Assembly (NCBI RefSeq): GCF_028621715.1
Contig: NZ_CP117466.1
Coordinates: 2,492,501 to 2,556,500, forward strand
Origin: Paracoccus marcusii
GTDB taxonomy: Bacteria > Pseudomonadota > Alphaproteobacteria > Rhodobacterales > Rhodobacteraceae
Reading direction: 5' to 3'
DNA length: 64,000 nucleotides
The notes below the pieces were generated by a model. The model searched no databases and had not been told where the DNA came from. It worked only from the letters and a program-made list of their open reading frames with translations. A program made the translations under genes and the position numbers. Of the stretch, positions 20,054-29,052 are shown piece by piece (position 1 is the first letter of the stretch; every line of letters starts with the position of its first letter).

Positions 20054-20689
20054 TCAGCCGGTCCAGTCGATGGGCGCACGCCCCTGGACCGTCAGCCAGT
20101 CGTTGATGCGGCTGAAGGGCCGCGATCCAAAGAACCCGCGCCGGGCCGACAGGGGCGAGGGATGGGCCGTGGCGATCACCAGATCCTGCGCGCGCGGCAG
20201 GCCTGCCACCGCTTTGCGCGCGTGATTGCCCCACAGCAGGAAGGCCAGCGGACCGTGCGCCTGCGCCTCGGCAACGGCCTGTCGGGCCAGCCGTTCCCAG
20301 CCCCAGCCCGCATGGGCTCCTGCCTGTCCCGGCGCGACCGACAGTGCGGTGTTCAGCAGCAGCACGCCCTGATGCGCCCAATGCGACAGATCACCCGTGG
20401 CGGGCGCATCGCCCAGATCGTCGCGCAGCTCGGCAAAGATATTGCGCAGCGACCGGGGCAGCGGCGTGTGGGGCGTGACCGAGAATGCCAGCCCGTTCGC
20501 ATGGCCCGGCGTCGGATAGGGATCCTGGCCCAGGATCACGACGCGTACATCCCGCGGCGATGTCGCCTGCAGGGCCGCGAAGATCCGATCAGGCCCGGGC
20601 AGGAACGCCGTGTCCGACAGTCGGTCGCGGATCGCCGGCCAGTCGTCCTGAAAGAACGGCAGATGCGCCCAGTCCGACGGGGGCGTCAT
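20054..20689 (-). CDS. ung: uracil-DNA glycosylase (family 1)
   Basis: 211 residues. Water-activating motif [17 protein letters not shown] near residue 53, [10 protein letters not shown] near residue 110, and the DNA-intercalation motif [18 protein letters not shown] near residue 174. Removes uracil from DNA. The start overlaps the trpD stop by 4 bases. A DNA-repair gene inside the trpGDC run is unusual, so its expression should follow tryptophan gene transcription unless an internal promoter exists. Confidence 0.96.
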   Translation of the reverse strand: MTPPSDWAHLPFFQDDWPAIRDRLSDTAFLPGPDRIFAALQATSPRDVRVVILGQDPYPTPGHANGLAFSVTPHTPLPRSLRNIFAELRDDLGDAPATGDLSHWAHQGVLLLNTALSVAPGQAGAHAGWGWERLARQAVAEAQAHGPLAFLLWGNHARKAVAGLPRAQDLVIATAHPSPLSARRGFFGSRPFSRINDWLTVQGRAPIDWTG

Positions 20690-21705
20690 GATTCGGGTGC
20701 GCCGGTGACTTGCGCCAGCGCCACCAGCCGTGCCTTTGCCGCGCCGCTGTCCAGCGATTCGGCGGCCATCCGGGCCCCGTCGCGCAGGTCGGAAACACGC
20801 CCCGCGATCAGCAGCGCAGCGGCCGCGTTCAGCAGCACCGCGTCGCGATAGGCGCCCCGTTCGCCGTCCAGCAGGGCCCGGAAGGCCGCGGCATTGTGCG
20901 ACGGCTCTCCGCCCACGATCGCGGCGAAGGGATGGCGGGAAAGGCCCGCATCCTCGGGGGCGATGGTGAATTCGGTGATCTGGCCGTCCTGCAGCGCGGC
21001 CACGTGGCTGTCCTCGGCGATCGACAGCTCGTCCGTGCCGTCGCCGCCATGCACAAGCCAGGCCGATGTCGACCCCAGGTCGCGCAGCACCTCGGCCATG
21101 GGGCGCAGCCAGTCGGCACTGAACGCACCGGTCAGCTGGCGGCGGACCCCGGCCGGATTGGTCAGCGGTCCCAATAGGTTGAAGACGGTGCGCGTGCCCA
21201 GTTCGGTCCGGGGCGGGCCGACATGGCGCATCGCCGGATGGTGCATCGGCGCCATCATGAAGCAGATGCCCGCCTGGTCCAGCGCGCGCTGCGCCACGGC
21301 GGGGCCGCCCAGCACGTTGATGCCCATCTGGGTCAGCGCATCGGCCGCCCCGGATTTCGACGACAGGTTGCGGTTGCCGTGCTTGGCCACGGGCACGCCG
21401 GCCCCCGCCACGACAAAGGCCGTCGCGGTCGAGATGTTCAGCGTCCCCTTGCCGTCGCCGCCGGTGCCCACGATGTCCATCGCGCCGTCAGGTGCGGTGA
21501 CGCGGTTCATGCGGGCGCGCATGGCGCGGGCGGCGGCTGCGATCTCGTCCACGGTTTCGCCGCGCACGCGCAAGGCCATCAGCAGGCCGCCGATCTGGGC
21601 GGGGGTCGCCGCACCGTCGAACAGCGCAGAGAACGCGGCCTCGGCCTCGGATCCCGTCAGGGGGCGTTCAGCGGCAAGGCCGATCAGGGGTCGGATGTCC
21701 GTCAT
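20686..21705 (-). CDS. trpD: anthranilate phosphoribosyltransferase
   Basis: 339 residues. PRPP-binding [19 protein letters not shown] near residue 82, and [17 protein letters not shown] near residue 108. Second step of tryptophan synthesis. Linked by 4-base overlaps to trpG upstream and ung downstream. Confidence 0.97.
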   Translation of the reverse strand: MTDIRPLIGLAAERPLTGSEAEAAFSALFDGAATPAQIGGLLMALRVRGETVDEIAAAARAMRARMNRVTAPDGAMDIVGTGGDGKGTLNISTATAFVVAGAGVPVAKHGNRNLSSKSGAADALTQMGINVLGGPAVAQRALDQAGICFMMAPMHHPAMRHVGPPRTELGTRTVFNLLGPLTNPAGVRRQLTGAFSADWLRPMAEVLRDLGSTSAWLVHGGDGTDELSIAEDSHVAALQDGQITEFTIAPEDAGLSRHPFAAIVGGEPSHNAAAFRALLDGERGAYRDAVLLNAAAALLIAGRVSDLRDGARMAAESLDSGAAKARLVALAQVTGAPES

Positions 21706-22292
21706 GCGGCGTCCTTGCGGACGGTGCAGCGATCCAGGAAATTGCGGATCATCTCGTGTCCGAACTGCGAGGCGATGGATTCGGGGTGGAACTGCACGCC
21801 CTCGATCGGCAGGTCGGAATGGATCAGGCCCATGATCGTGCCGTCGTCCGACGTCGCGGTGACGCGCAGGCAGTTCGGCAGGGTCTCGGGTTCGACGGTT
21901 AGCGAATGATAGCGGGTGGCGTTCAGCGGCGATTGCAGCCCCGAAAAGACGCCCGTGCCGTCATGACTGATTGCGTCGACCTTGCCATGCAGGATGCGGT
22001 TGGCGCGCACGACGCGACCGCCGAACGCCTCTCCGATCGCCTGGTGGCCCAGGCACACCCCGAACAGCGGCACGGCCCGGTCCGCGGCCGCGCGGATCAG
22101 GTCCAGGCAGATCCCCGCCTGCGCCGGATCGCACGGCCCCGGAGAGATCACGATCCCGTCCGGCGCCATCGCCAGGGCCTCGTCCACGGTGATCTGGTCG
22201 TTGCGGCGCACGACGACCTCGGCCCCGGCCTCGCCCATGTAATGGACAAGGTTCCAGGTGAAGCTGTCGTAATTGTCGATCAGAAGGATCAT
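21702..22292 (-). CDS. trpG: anthranilate synthase component II (glutamine amidotransferase)
   Basis: 196 residues, class I amidotransferase with nucleophile motif [11 protein letters not shown] near residue 80 and the His-Glu pair in GVQFHPESI near residue 170. Supplies ammonia to TrpE, whose gene lies 3.8 kb away on the other strand. The ATG at 22292 fits the family N-terminus [11 protein letters not shown]; an in-frame GTG 78 bases earlier would add a Pro/Phe-rich stretch without similarity and is rejected. Divergent from the gene at 22415. Confidence 0.96.
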   Translation of the reverse strand: MILLIDNYDSFTWNLVHYMGEAGAEVVVRRNDQITVDEALAMAPDGIVISPGPCDPAQAGICLDLIRAAADRAVPLFGVCLGHQAIGEAFGGRVVRANRILHGKVDAISHDGTGVFSGLQSPLNATRYHSLTVEPETLPNCLRVTATSDDGTIMGLIHSDLPIEGVQFHPESIASQFGHEMIRNFLDRCTVRKDAA

Positions 22293-22414
22293 CGATGCAC
22301 CTTGCGGCCAGAAGAAGGGGGGCGGTTTCCCCCGGAAAAAGCGTCCGCTATAGATGGGCCAAAGCGCCACCGGGGGTCAAGACCGGGCGGACGCACAGCA
22401 CGGACGGGGCAGGG

Positions 22415-22954
22415 ATGGCACGGGGATTTCTGGCGGGGGCGGCGACGGGCGGGCTGGTTGGGGTCCTGGCGCTGGCCGGGCTGTCGCTGGCGGTGCCGCT
22501 GGCGCAGCCGGGGCGTGACGCGCTGTCGATCGGCATGCCGATCGGGTCCGAATTCGGACGCGGGGGCGACGTCTCGCCGACCTTGCCCGCGCCCAGTGCG
22601 GCCAGCCTGCGCGATGCGGCCACGCCCGCCGCGGTGCCCGCACCCCAAGATGAACCGGCCCCCGTGACGAATGACACGATGCGTCCCAGCCTGCAGCCCA
22701 CGGACCGGATGCCGGCGCAACCCGCGCCCGACATGGCCGCCGATGCGCCCGGCCTGACCCTGCGCGGCGATACGCCGGTGACGGTGACCGGCCCCGCGCC
22801 GCAGCCCGCGATCCGTGCGGCGCAGGACGGGTTGCCGCGGATCGCGCCGTCGGACGATCTGCCGATGGACCGGGCGCCCGTGATGCCCGCGCCGGCGCTG
22901 GACCTGTCGCTGCCGCCGGACCTGACCGACCTTCGCAGAATGGAACGAGACTGA
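22415..22954 (+). CDS. membrane-anchored Pro-rich protein, possibly a polysaccharide-deacetylase N-terminal remnant
   Basis: 179 residues. An N-terminal hydrophobic segment (FLAGAATGGLVGVLALAG) acts as signal or anchor. The rest is rich in Pro, Ala, Asp and Met and probably disordered. The start MARGFLAG and the later IGSEFGRGGDV segment remind me of the N-terminal region of the divergent polysaccharide deacetylases (DUF610 type) of roseobacters. The catalytic domain of those proteins is missing, and the gene stops one base before an aminotransferase gene. This likeness is from memory. Function unknown. Confidence 0.6.
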   Translation: MARGFLAGAATGGLVGVLALAGLSLAVPLAQPGRDALSIGMPIGSEFGRGGDVSPTLPAPSAASLRDAATPAAVPAPQDEPAPVTNDTMRPSLQPTDRMPAQPAPDMAADAPGLTLRGDTPVTVTGPAPQPAIRAAQDGLPRIAPSDDLPMDRAPVMPAPALDLSLPPDLTDLRRMERD

Positions 22955-22955
22955 C

Positions 22956-24131
22956 ATGCGCCCGCTGAACCCCGCCCTTGCCGCGACCTTTGCCCCCCCG
23001 GTGATGGAGGCGCGCCGCTGGCTGAGCGGCGTCAGCTTTTCCGTCGACCGACCCCTGATCAATGTCAGCCAGGCCGCCCCCGTCGATCCGCCGCCCGAAG
23101 GGCTGCGCCGGGCCATCGCCGAGGCGGCCCTGCACCGACCCGAGGCGCATCTGTACGGCCCCGTCCTGGGCAACAGCGATCTGCGCGATGCCGTGGCGGC
23201 GCAGTTTTCCGCCGCCTATGGTGGTGCTCTGACGGGGACCAACGTCGCGATCACCCAAGGGTGCAACCAGGCGTTCTGCGCGGTCATGGCGACGCTGGCC
23301 GGGCAGGGCGATCAGGTGATCGTGCCGACGCCTTGGTACTTCAATCACAAGATGTGGCTGGACATGGCGGGCGTCGCCACGGTCCCGCTGCCCTGCGGGG
23401 CCGACATGCTGCCCGACCCCGATCACGCGGCCGCGTTGATCACGCCTGCCACGCGGGCGATCGTGCTGGTCACGCCGAACAACCCGTCGGGCGCGGAATA
23501 CCCGGCCGATCTGGTGGGGCGGATTTTCGATCTGGCGCAGGCGCACGGGATCGCGCTGGTGGTGGACGAGACCTATCGCGATTTCGACAGCCGCGACGGG
23601 GCACCGCACGATCTGCTGACCCGGCCTGACTGGGACGGGACGCTGATCCAGCTCTACAGCTTTTCCAAGGCCTATCGCCTGACCGGGCATCGTGTCGGCG
23701 CCATCGTCGCCGGCATCGAGCGGCTGCAGCAGGTCGAGAAGTTCCTGGACACCGTGGCCATCTCTCCGTCGCAACTGGGTCAGATCGGCGCGGTCTGGGG
23801 GATGGAGCACCTGCAGGACTGGCTGGCCGGAGAGCGGGCTGAGATCCTGGCGCGCCGTGCCGCCGCCGCGGCCGCCCTTGGCGCCTTGCCCGGCTGGCGG
23901 TTGAAAAGCGCGGGGGCGTATTTCGCATGGGTCGAACACCCGTTCGCCGAAGGCTCGGCCGATCTGGCGCGGCGGATGGTGCGGGACGCAGGCGTCCTGG
24001 CGCTGCCCGGAACGATGTTCACGCCCGAGGGCGACGCCACGGGCCCGCGCCACCTGCGCATCGCCTTTGCCAATGTCGATGCGGCCGGAATCGCGGCGCT
24101 GGCGGACCGGCTGGCCGGCCTTTCGGCCTGA
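22956..24131 (+). CDS. PLP-dependent class I/II aminotransferase
   Basis: 391 residues, fold type I. Substrate-binding PNNPSGAEYP near residue 170, DETYRDF near residue 204, and the pyridoxal-phosphate lysine in SFSKAYRLTGHRVG near residue 237. ATG begins one base after the preceding stop, so the two are co-transcribed. Substrate is not evident; aromatic or branched amino acid transfer is typical for the subfamily. Neighbouring trp genes do not by themselves prove a role in aromatic metabolism. Confidence 0.88.
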   Translation: MRPLNPALAATFAPPVMEARRWLSGVSFSVDRPLINVSQAAPVDPPPEGLRRAIAEAALHRPEAHLYGPVLGNSDLRDAVAAQFSAAYGGALTGTNVAITQGCNQAFCAVMATLAGQGDQVIVPTPWYFNHKMWLDMAGVATVPLPCGADMLPDPDHAAALITPATRAIVLVTPNNPSGAEYPADLVGRIFDLAQAHGIALVVDETYRDFDSRDGAPHDLLTRPDWDGTLIQLYSFSKAYRLTGHRVGAIVAGIERLQQVEKFLDTVAISPSQLGQIGAVWGMEHLQDWLAGERAEILARRAAAAAALGALPGWRLKSAGAYFAWVEHPFAEGSADLARRMVRDAGVLALPGTMFTPEGDATGPRHLRIAFANVDAAGIAALADRLAGLSA

Positions 24132-24198
24132 TCCACTTGTGGCTGACCCGCCCGCGCCCTAAAGACGGGCGGGACACGACCACGAGGAAGGCCGCGCC

Positions 24199-26076
24199 AT
24201 GTCACAGCTGCGTACCAAGGGCAAATCGACCATCGTCTGGATCCTGATGGGTCTGATGGTGCTGGGGCTGGGAGGCTTTGGCATCACCAGCTTTTCGGGC
24301 GGCACGACCGAGATCGGATCGGTCGGCGACACCAAGATCACGGCCGACGACTATGCCCGCGCCCTGCAATCGGAAATGCGCGCCTTTTCCCAGCAGACCG
24401 GCCAGCAGATCACCATGCAGCAGGCCCAGCAGATGGGGCTGGCGCAGTCGGTGCAGGCCAACCTGATCGCGGCGGCCGCGCTGGCGGAACAGGCGCGCGC
24501 CATCGGCGTGTCGGTGGGCGATGCGCAGGTTGCGCAGACGATCATGCAGGCGGGTGCGTTCCAGGGCCCGAACGGGTCGTTCGACCGTGCCGCCTATGCC
24601 GAGGTGCTGCGCCGCGAGAACCTGACCGAGGCCGATTTCGAGGCGACCGTGCGCGACGACGAGGCGCGCCTGCTTTTGCAGCGCGCCGTCGTGGGCGGCG
24701 TGACAGCGCCGGCGCCGATGGTCGACCAGACCGCGCGCTGGCTGCTGGAGACGCGCGATTTCAGCTGGCGGGAACTGACCGAGGACGAGTTGCCCGCGCC
24801 CGTGGCCGAGCCCGACGACGCGACGCTGCGCGCCTGGCATGCCGCCAATGGCGACCGCTTCACCGCGCCCGAGACGCGCGCGATCACCTATGCCTGGGTG
24901 ACGCCCGACATGCTGTCCTCCGACGTGCAGCTGGACGAGGCCGCGCTGCGCGACACCTATCAGCTGAACATCGACCAGTTCCAGCGCCCCGCGCGCCGGA
25001 TGGTCAGCCGCCTGGTCTTTCCCGACGAGGCACAGGCGCAGGCCGCCCGCGAGCAGATCGACGCCAACACCGCGCCCTTCGAATCCTTCGTCCTGCAGCG
25101 CGGACTGACGCTCGATGACGTCGATCTGGGCGAGGTGACCGAGGCGCAGCTGGGTTCGGCGGCTGAGGCCGTGTTCGCGCTGGACCAGCCGGGGGTCGTG
25201 GGTCCCCTGCAGACCGATCTGGGCCCTGCGCTGTTTTCGGTGAACGCGATCCTGGACCCCGTCGACATTCCCTTCGAGGAAGCGCGCGAAGGCCTGCGCG
25301 GAGAGGCGGCGCTGTCCGCTGCCGCGCGCCAGATCCAGGACCGCATCGCGGATCTGGAGGACGCGCTGGCAAGCGGCGCGACGCTGGAGGAGCTGGCCGA
25401 GGATACCGAGCTGGAACTGGGCCAGATCGACTGGACCGCCGACGCGGTGCCGGCCGAGGGCAGCATCGCCGGATACGAGGCGTTTCGTGAACGTGCCGCC
25501 CAGATGGAAAGCACCGATTTCCCCGAACTGGCCGAACTGGCGGATGGCGGCGTCTTCGCGATGCGCCTGGACGAGATCGTGCCCCCCACCCTGCGCCCCT
25601 TCGAGGACGTCCGCGACGAGGTTCTGGCCGATTGGCGCCGCGCCGAGGTCCAGCGCCAGCTGCTGGAACTGGCCGCCGATCTGAGCCTGGCCGAGGTCGC
25701 CCAGACCGAGGCGACCCCGGACGAGGCGCAGGCCGACGACGCCTCCGCCTGGACGACCGAGACCGGCCTGGCGCGCAGCGACTGGATGGACGGACTGCCC
25801 CCGCAGCTGCTGTCGCAGGCCTTTGCCGTGACCGAACCCGGTCAGGCCGAGGTCGTCGATGCGGGCGACCGGGTGTTCGTCGTGCGGCTTGACCAGATCA
25901 ACGATGCCGACCTGTCCCAGCCTGACGCGGCGCAGGTGCTGGACGGGGTGCGGTCGCGTCTGGATCAGTCGCTGCAGGTCGACCTGTTCGACTATTACGC
26001 CCGCTATGCGCAGCGCCAGTCCGCGGTCGAATTGAACCAGTCCGCGATCAACGCCATCAACGCCCAGGTCCAGTGA
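24199..26076 (+). CDS. PpiD/SurA-type periplasmic peptidyl-prolyl isomerase-like chaperone
   Basis: 625 residues. One N-terminal transmembrane helix (STIVWILMGLMVLGLGGFGI) anchors a large periplasmic part. Residues 35-180 are a SurA_N-like chaperone region rich in Gln and Ala, followed by a weakly conserved parvulin-like region (about 240-360). Members fold outer-membrane proteins. A GAGGAAGG site precedes ATG 24199. Its stop TGA overlaps the ATG of trpE (TGATG), so trpE is translationally coupled to this chaperone gene. Confidence 0.85.
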   Translation: MSQLRTKGKSTIVWILMGLMVLGLGGFGITSFSGGTTEIGSVGDTKITADDYARALQSEMRAFSQQTGQQITMQQAQQMGLAQSVQANLIAAAALAEQARAIGVSVGDAQVAQTIMQAGAFQGPNGSFDRAAYAEVLRRENLTEADFEATVRDDEARLLLQRAVVGGVTAPAPMVDQTARWLLETRDFSWRELTEDELPAPVAEPDDATLRAWHAANGDRFTAPETRAITYAWVTPDMLSSDVQLDEAALRDTYQLNIDQFQRPARRMVSRLVFPDEAQAQAAREQIDANTAPFESFVLQRGLTLDDVDLGEVTEAQLGSAAEAVFALDQPGVVGPLQTDLGPALFSVNAILDPVDIPFEEAREGLRGEAALSAAARQIQDRIADLEDALASGATLEELAEDTELELGQIDWTADAVPAEGSIAGYEAFRERAAQMESTDFPELAELADGGVFAMRLDEIVPPTLRPFEDVRDEVLADWRRAEVQRQLLELAADLSLAEVAQTEATPDEAQADDASAWTTETGLARSDWMDGLPPQLLSQAFAVTEPGQAEVVDAGDRVFVVRLDQINDADLSQPDAAQVLDGVRSRLDQSLQVDLFDYYARYAQRQSAVELNQSAINAINAQVQ

Positions 26077-27581
26077 TGCAGCTGACGCCGGAATTTCCAC
26101 AGTTCGAGGCCGAATGGGCCGCAGGCCGCAACCAGCTGGTGACCATCCGGCTGGCCGCGGACCTGGACACCCCGGTCAGCCTGATGCTGAAGCTGGCCGA
26201 GGCCGCACCGCAGAGCTTCATGCTGGAATCGGTCACGGGCGGAGAGCTGCGCGGCCGCTATTCGATCGTCGGCATGAAGCCGGACCTGGTCTGGGAATGC
26301 CGCGACGGTCAGGCGCGGATCAACCGGCAGGCGCGGTTCTCTCAGGACTTCGAGGATGATCCCCGCCCGGCGCTGGACAGCCTTCGGGCCCTGATCGCGG
26401 AAAGCCGGATCGACGCGATGCCCGAGGGCGTGCCGCCGGTCGCGGCGGGCCTGTTCGGCTATCTGGGCTATGACATGATCCGGCTGGTCGAGGATCTGCC
26501 GGATGTGAACCCCGATCCGCTGGACTTGCCGGACGCGATGATGATGCGCCCTTCGGTCGTGGCCGTGCTGGACGGCGTGAAGGGGGAGGTGACCCTGTGC
26601 GCCCCGGCTTGGCATGACGGTACCGACAATGCGCGCGCGGCCTATGCGCGCGCCGCGGAACGGGTCATGGACGCGCTGCGCTCGCTTGATCGGCAGCCGT
26701 CAGAGCCGCGGGTGATGGGCGACGACACGCAGATCGGCGCGCCGGTGTCCAATTTCGCCAAGCCCGATTATCTGGCCGCGATCGAGACCGCCAAAGATTA
26801 CATTCGCGCGGGCGACATCTTTCAGGTGGTTCCCAGCCAGCGGTGGCGAATGGACTTTCCGCTGCCGCCCTTCGCGCTTTACCGCAGCCTGCGGCGGACC
26901 AACCCGTCGCCCTTCATGTTCTTCCTGAACATGGGCGGTTTCCAGATCGTGGGTGCAAGCCCCGAGATCCTGGTCCGCCTGCGCGACGGAGAGGTGACGA
27001 TCCGCCCCATCGCCGGAACGCGGCCCCGCGGCGCGGACGAGGCGCAGGATCGTGCGCTGGAAGCCGATCTTCTGTCCGACCAGAAGGAGCTGGCCGAACA
27101 CCTGATGCTGTTGGATCTGGGCCGCAACGACGTGGGTCGCGTGGCCAAACCCGGCACCGTCCGCCCGACCGAGCAGTTCGTGATCGAACGCTATAGCCAT
27201 GTCATGCACATCGTGTCCAACGTCGTCGGAGAGTTGCGGGAGGGCGAGGACGCACTGTCCGCGCTGTTGGCGGGCCTGCCTGCCGGGACGGTGTCGGGCG
27301 CGCCCAAGGTCCGCGCGATGCAGATCATCGACGAGCTGGAGCCTGAAAAGCGGGGCGTCTATGGCGGGGCAGTCGGCTATTTCGCGGCCAATGGCGAGAT
27401 GGACATGTGCATCGCGTTGCGCACCGGCGTGGTCAAGGACAAGGCGCTGTATATTCAGGCTGGCGGGGGCGTCGTCTACGACAGCGACCCCGAAGCGGAG
27501 TTCGAGGAAACGGTCAACAAAAGCCGTGCCCTGCAACGCGCCGCAGAAGGCGCGTCGCGGTTCGTCCGCGGAAACAACTGA
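26076..27581 (+). CDS. trpE: anthranilate synthase component I
   Basis: 501 residues. The N-terminal region carries the tryptophan feedback site motif MLESVTGGELRGRYS near residue 50. The chorismate-binding domain has IAGTRPRG near residue 310, LDLGRNDVGRV near residue 348, and AGTVSGAPKVRAM near residue 405. Makes anthranilate with TrpG. ATG 26076 is chosen over GTG 26073, since the TGATG overlap with the preceding gene is a common coupling arrangement. A clear hairpin terminator follows. Confidence 0.95.
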   Translation: MQLTPEFPQFEAEWAAGRNQLVTIRLAADLDTPVSLMLKLAEAAPQSFMLESVTGGELRGRYSIVGMKPDLVWECRDGQARINRQARFSQDFEDDPRPALDSLRALIAESRIDAMPEGVPPVAAGLFGYLGYDMIRLVEDLPDVNPDPLDLPDAMMMRPSVVAVLDGVKGEVTLCAPAWHDGTDNARAAYARAAERVMDALRSLDRQPSEPRVMGDDTQIGAPVSNFAKPDYLAAIETAKDYIRAGDIFQVVPSQRWRMDFPLPPFALYRSLRRTNPSPFMFFLNMGGFQIVGASPEILVRLRDGEVTIRPIAGTRPRGADEAQDRALEADLLSDQKELAEHLMLLDLGRNDVGRVAKPGTVRPTEQFVIERYSHVMHIVSNVVGELREGEDALSALLAGLPAGTVSGAPKVRAMQIIDELEPEKRGVYGGAVGYFAANGEMDMCIALRTGVVKDKALYIQAGGGVVYDSDPEAEFEETVNKSRALQRAAEGASRFVRGNN

Positions 27582-27592
27582 GCGCAATGAAA

Positions 27593-27620
27593 AACGGCGG
27601 CCAAAGGGCCGCCGTTCTTT
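27593..27620. terminator. intrinsic terminator after trpE
   Basis: Perfect 10-bp stem AACGGCGGCC / GGCCGCCGTT with a 4-base loop AAAG, then CTTTCG. It lies 11 bases after the trpE stop and just before the stop of the convergent PRC-barrel gene, and the flanking A and T residues let it work in both directions. Confidence 0.85.
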
Positions 27621-27635
27621 CGTCAGGATCACAGA

Positions 27636-28403
27636 TCAGTTGGCGGGTGCGGTCTCGGTCGTCGTGCCATCGGTCGGTTCCGTTGCCGTCGTGTCCGCCG
27701 GCTCGGTCGCCATCGTGTCGGCGGGTTCAGCCATACCGTCAGCGGGTTCGGCCGCCATGTCACCTGCAGGTTCGGTCGCCATCGTGTCGGCAGGCGGGGT
27801 CGCGGTGCCGGTAGCCATCGGGTCCGCAGCAGGAGCCGCTGTCGGGTCAGCGGCCGGGTCGCTCATCATGTCGCCGGCCGGTGCTTCCTGATCGCGGAAC
27901 ACGTATTCGGGTGCGGCCTCTGCCTCTTCGCGCGTCAAATCACTGGTGATCTCCTGCGCGTCCGAGTTGATGGTCAGGTCAGCCCACGGCAGGGCGATCT
28001 GCTTCTGGCCGATGCCGAGGAAACCACCCACGCCGATGATCGCGGCCTTCATCTCGCCGGTGTCTCCATCGACGATCAGGTCGCTGATCGAGCCGATATC
28101 GGTGCCATCAGGCGACGTCACGCTGGCGCCGGTGATCCAGTCGATGCGCCATTCGTTCTCGGCCTGCTGAACCTCCACCTTGTCCGCGGCGGATGCGGCG
28201 GCGGCGGCTTCATCGGCGTCTTCGGTGGCCATGTCATCCGTGGCCATGTCACCCGTCGCCATGTCGCCGGTTCCGGCGTCGGTCATGGGGGCGGTATCGG
28301 CAGGCTCCATCGCGGGATCGGCGGCGGGTGCCGTGTCCTGCGCGAATGCCGCGCCAAGGGTCAGAGGCAGAGCAAGGGTGGTGGTCAAAAGCAGCTTACG
28401 CAT
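27636..28403 (-). CDS. secreted PRC-barrel domain protein with repetitive tails
   Basis: 255 residues. Signal peptide (MRKLLLTTTLALPLTLGAAFA). An Asp/Ala/Met-rich segment has repeated DMAT units (about residues 45-62). A PRC-barrel domain covers about residues 80-165 (ITGASVTSPDGTDIGSISDLIVDGDTG ... GGFLGIGQKQIALPW). A long C-terminal tail of imperfect repeats of the type ADTMATEPA follows. PRC-barrels bind diverse ligands or partner proteins; the periplasmic role here is unknown. A second, shorter gene of the same design is at 36577-37158. Confidence 0.8.
   Translation of the reverse strand: MRKLLLTTTLALPLTLGAAFAQDTAPAADPAMEPADTAPMTDAGTGDMATGDMATDDMATEDADEAAAAASAADKVEVQQAENEWRIDWITGASVTSPDGTDIGSISDLIVDGDTGEMKAAIIGVGGFLGIGQKQIALPWADLTINSDAQEITSDLTREEAEAAPEYVFRDQEAPAGDMMSDPAADPTAAPAADPMATGTATPPADTMATEPAGDMAAEPADGMAEPADTMATEPADTTATEPTDGTTTETAPAN
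27655..27850 (-). repeat. imperfect coding repeats in the PRC-barrel gene tail
   Basis: On the minus strand this stretch encodes recurring units resembling ADTMATEPAGDMAAEPA, with related but diverged codons. The protein repeat is low complexity and rich in Ala, Thr, Pro, Asp and Met. It is likely to vary in copy number between strains. Confidence 0.6.
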
Positions 28404-28462
28404 GTCTTTGGTCTCCTGTGTGTGCCTTGCGGGTTGCTTGGGCAGCCCGCCATTGGGTGCTT

Positions 28463-28488
28463 AATGCACCGGCATCACGTCAGGTTCC
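28463..28488 (-). promoter_or_regulatory. GGAAC-N17-CATT promoter-like element upstream of the PRC-barrel gene
   Basis: On the minus strand GGAAC (complement of 28484-28488) is followed after 17 bases by CATT (complement of 28463-28466), about 60 bases upstream of the start at 28403. The same arrangement with a perfect CGTT precedes the second PRC-barrel gene. It resembles ECF-type stress promoters (GGAAC-N16/17-CGTT) with one mismatch. Tentative. Confidence 0.35.
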
Positions 28489-28511
28489 CGCCCTGTCGGT
28501 GACAGAAATGT

Positions 28512-28532
28512 CAGGGGTTCGCCAAGCCCCTG
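28512..28532 (-). terminator. probable gpt terminator
   Basis: Stem CAGGGG / CCCCTG with a 9-base loop, 8 bases after the gpt stop on the minus strand. A second small inverted repeat TGACA-GAAA-TGTCA (28500-28513) follows directly. There is no strong T tract, so it may act partly as an mRNA-stabilising structure. Confidence 0.5.
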
Positions 28533-28540
28533 ATATCGTT

Positions 28541-29041
28541 TCAGTCTTCGCCGCGGAAAGGTTGCACGTACTGCAATGCCATGTCCCATGGGAAGAAGAT
28601 CCAGGTGTCCTGGCTGACCTCGGTCACATAGCTGGCGACCATCGGCTTGCCCTTGGGCTTGGCATAGACGGTGGCCAGATGTGCCTTGGGATACATCTCG
28701 CGGATCAGTTCCAGCGTGCGTCCCGAATCAACCAGGTCGTCCACGACCAGGATGCCCTCGCCGTCGCCCATCAGTTCGGGGTCGGGGCGCTTGAGGACCT
28801 CGAGCTGGCCCTGGCCCGCTTCCGTGCCGACGCCCTTGTAGGAACGGATCGAGATCGTGTCGATGGTCCGGATGTCCAGTTCCCGCGCGACGATCATCGC
28901 GGGGACAAGCCCGCCGCGTGTCACGGCGACCACGGCCCGCCATTCGGTGCCGTCCATGCGCCATGCCAGGGCGCGCGCGTCGCGGTGCAGCTGGTCCCAG
29001 CTGACATGGAAGCCTTTTTCGTGCGGCAGGCGGTCGTTCAT
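28541..29041 (-). CDS. gpt: xanthine phosphoribosyltransferase
   Basis: 166 residues. PRPP-binding motif [13 protein letters not shown] near residue 98; the N-terminal region [15 protein letters not shown] matches enterobacterial Gpt. Salvages xanthine and guanine to nucleotides. An AAGGAG site supports ATG 29041. Eleven bases separate it from the LysE-family gene upstream, so the two form an operon, possibly with fabI. Confidence 0.93.
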   Translation of the reverse strand: MNDRLPHEKGFHVSWDQLHRDARALAWRMDGTEWRAVVAVTRGGLVPAMIVARELDIRTIDTISIRSYKGVGTEAGQGQLEVLKRPDPELMGDGEGILVVDDLVDSGRTLELIREMYPKAHLATVYAKPKGKPMVASYVTEVSQDTWIFFPWDMALQYVQPFRGED

Positions 29042-29052
29042 CGTTGTCTCCT

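Noticed and set aside
22293-22370. N-terminal extension or Trp leader peptide for trpG from the GTG at 22370
   Set aside because: The added stretch has only two Trp codons, not adjacent, no terminator-antiterminator pair, and no family similarity; [11 protein letters not shown] is the normal TrpG start.
24202-26100. A 632-codon open frame antisense to the PpiD-like gene
   Set aside because: Composition is typical of a GC shadow, with no start signal or domain; the plus-strand frame has a membrane helix and chaperone region.
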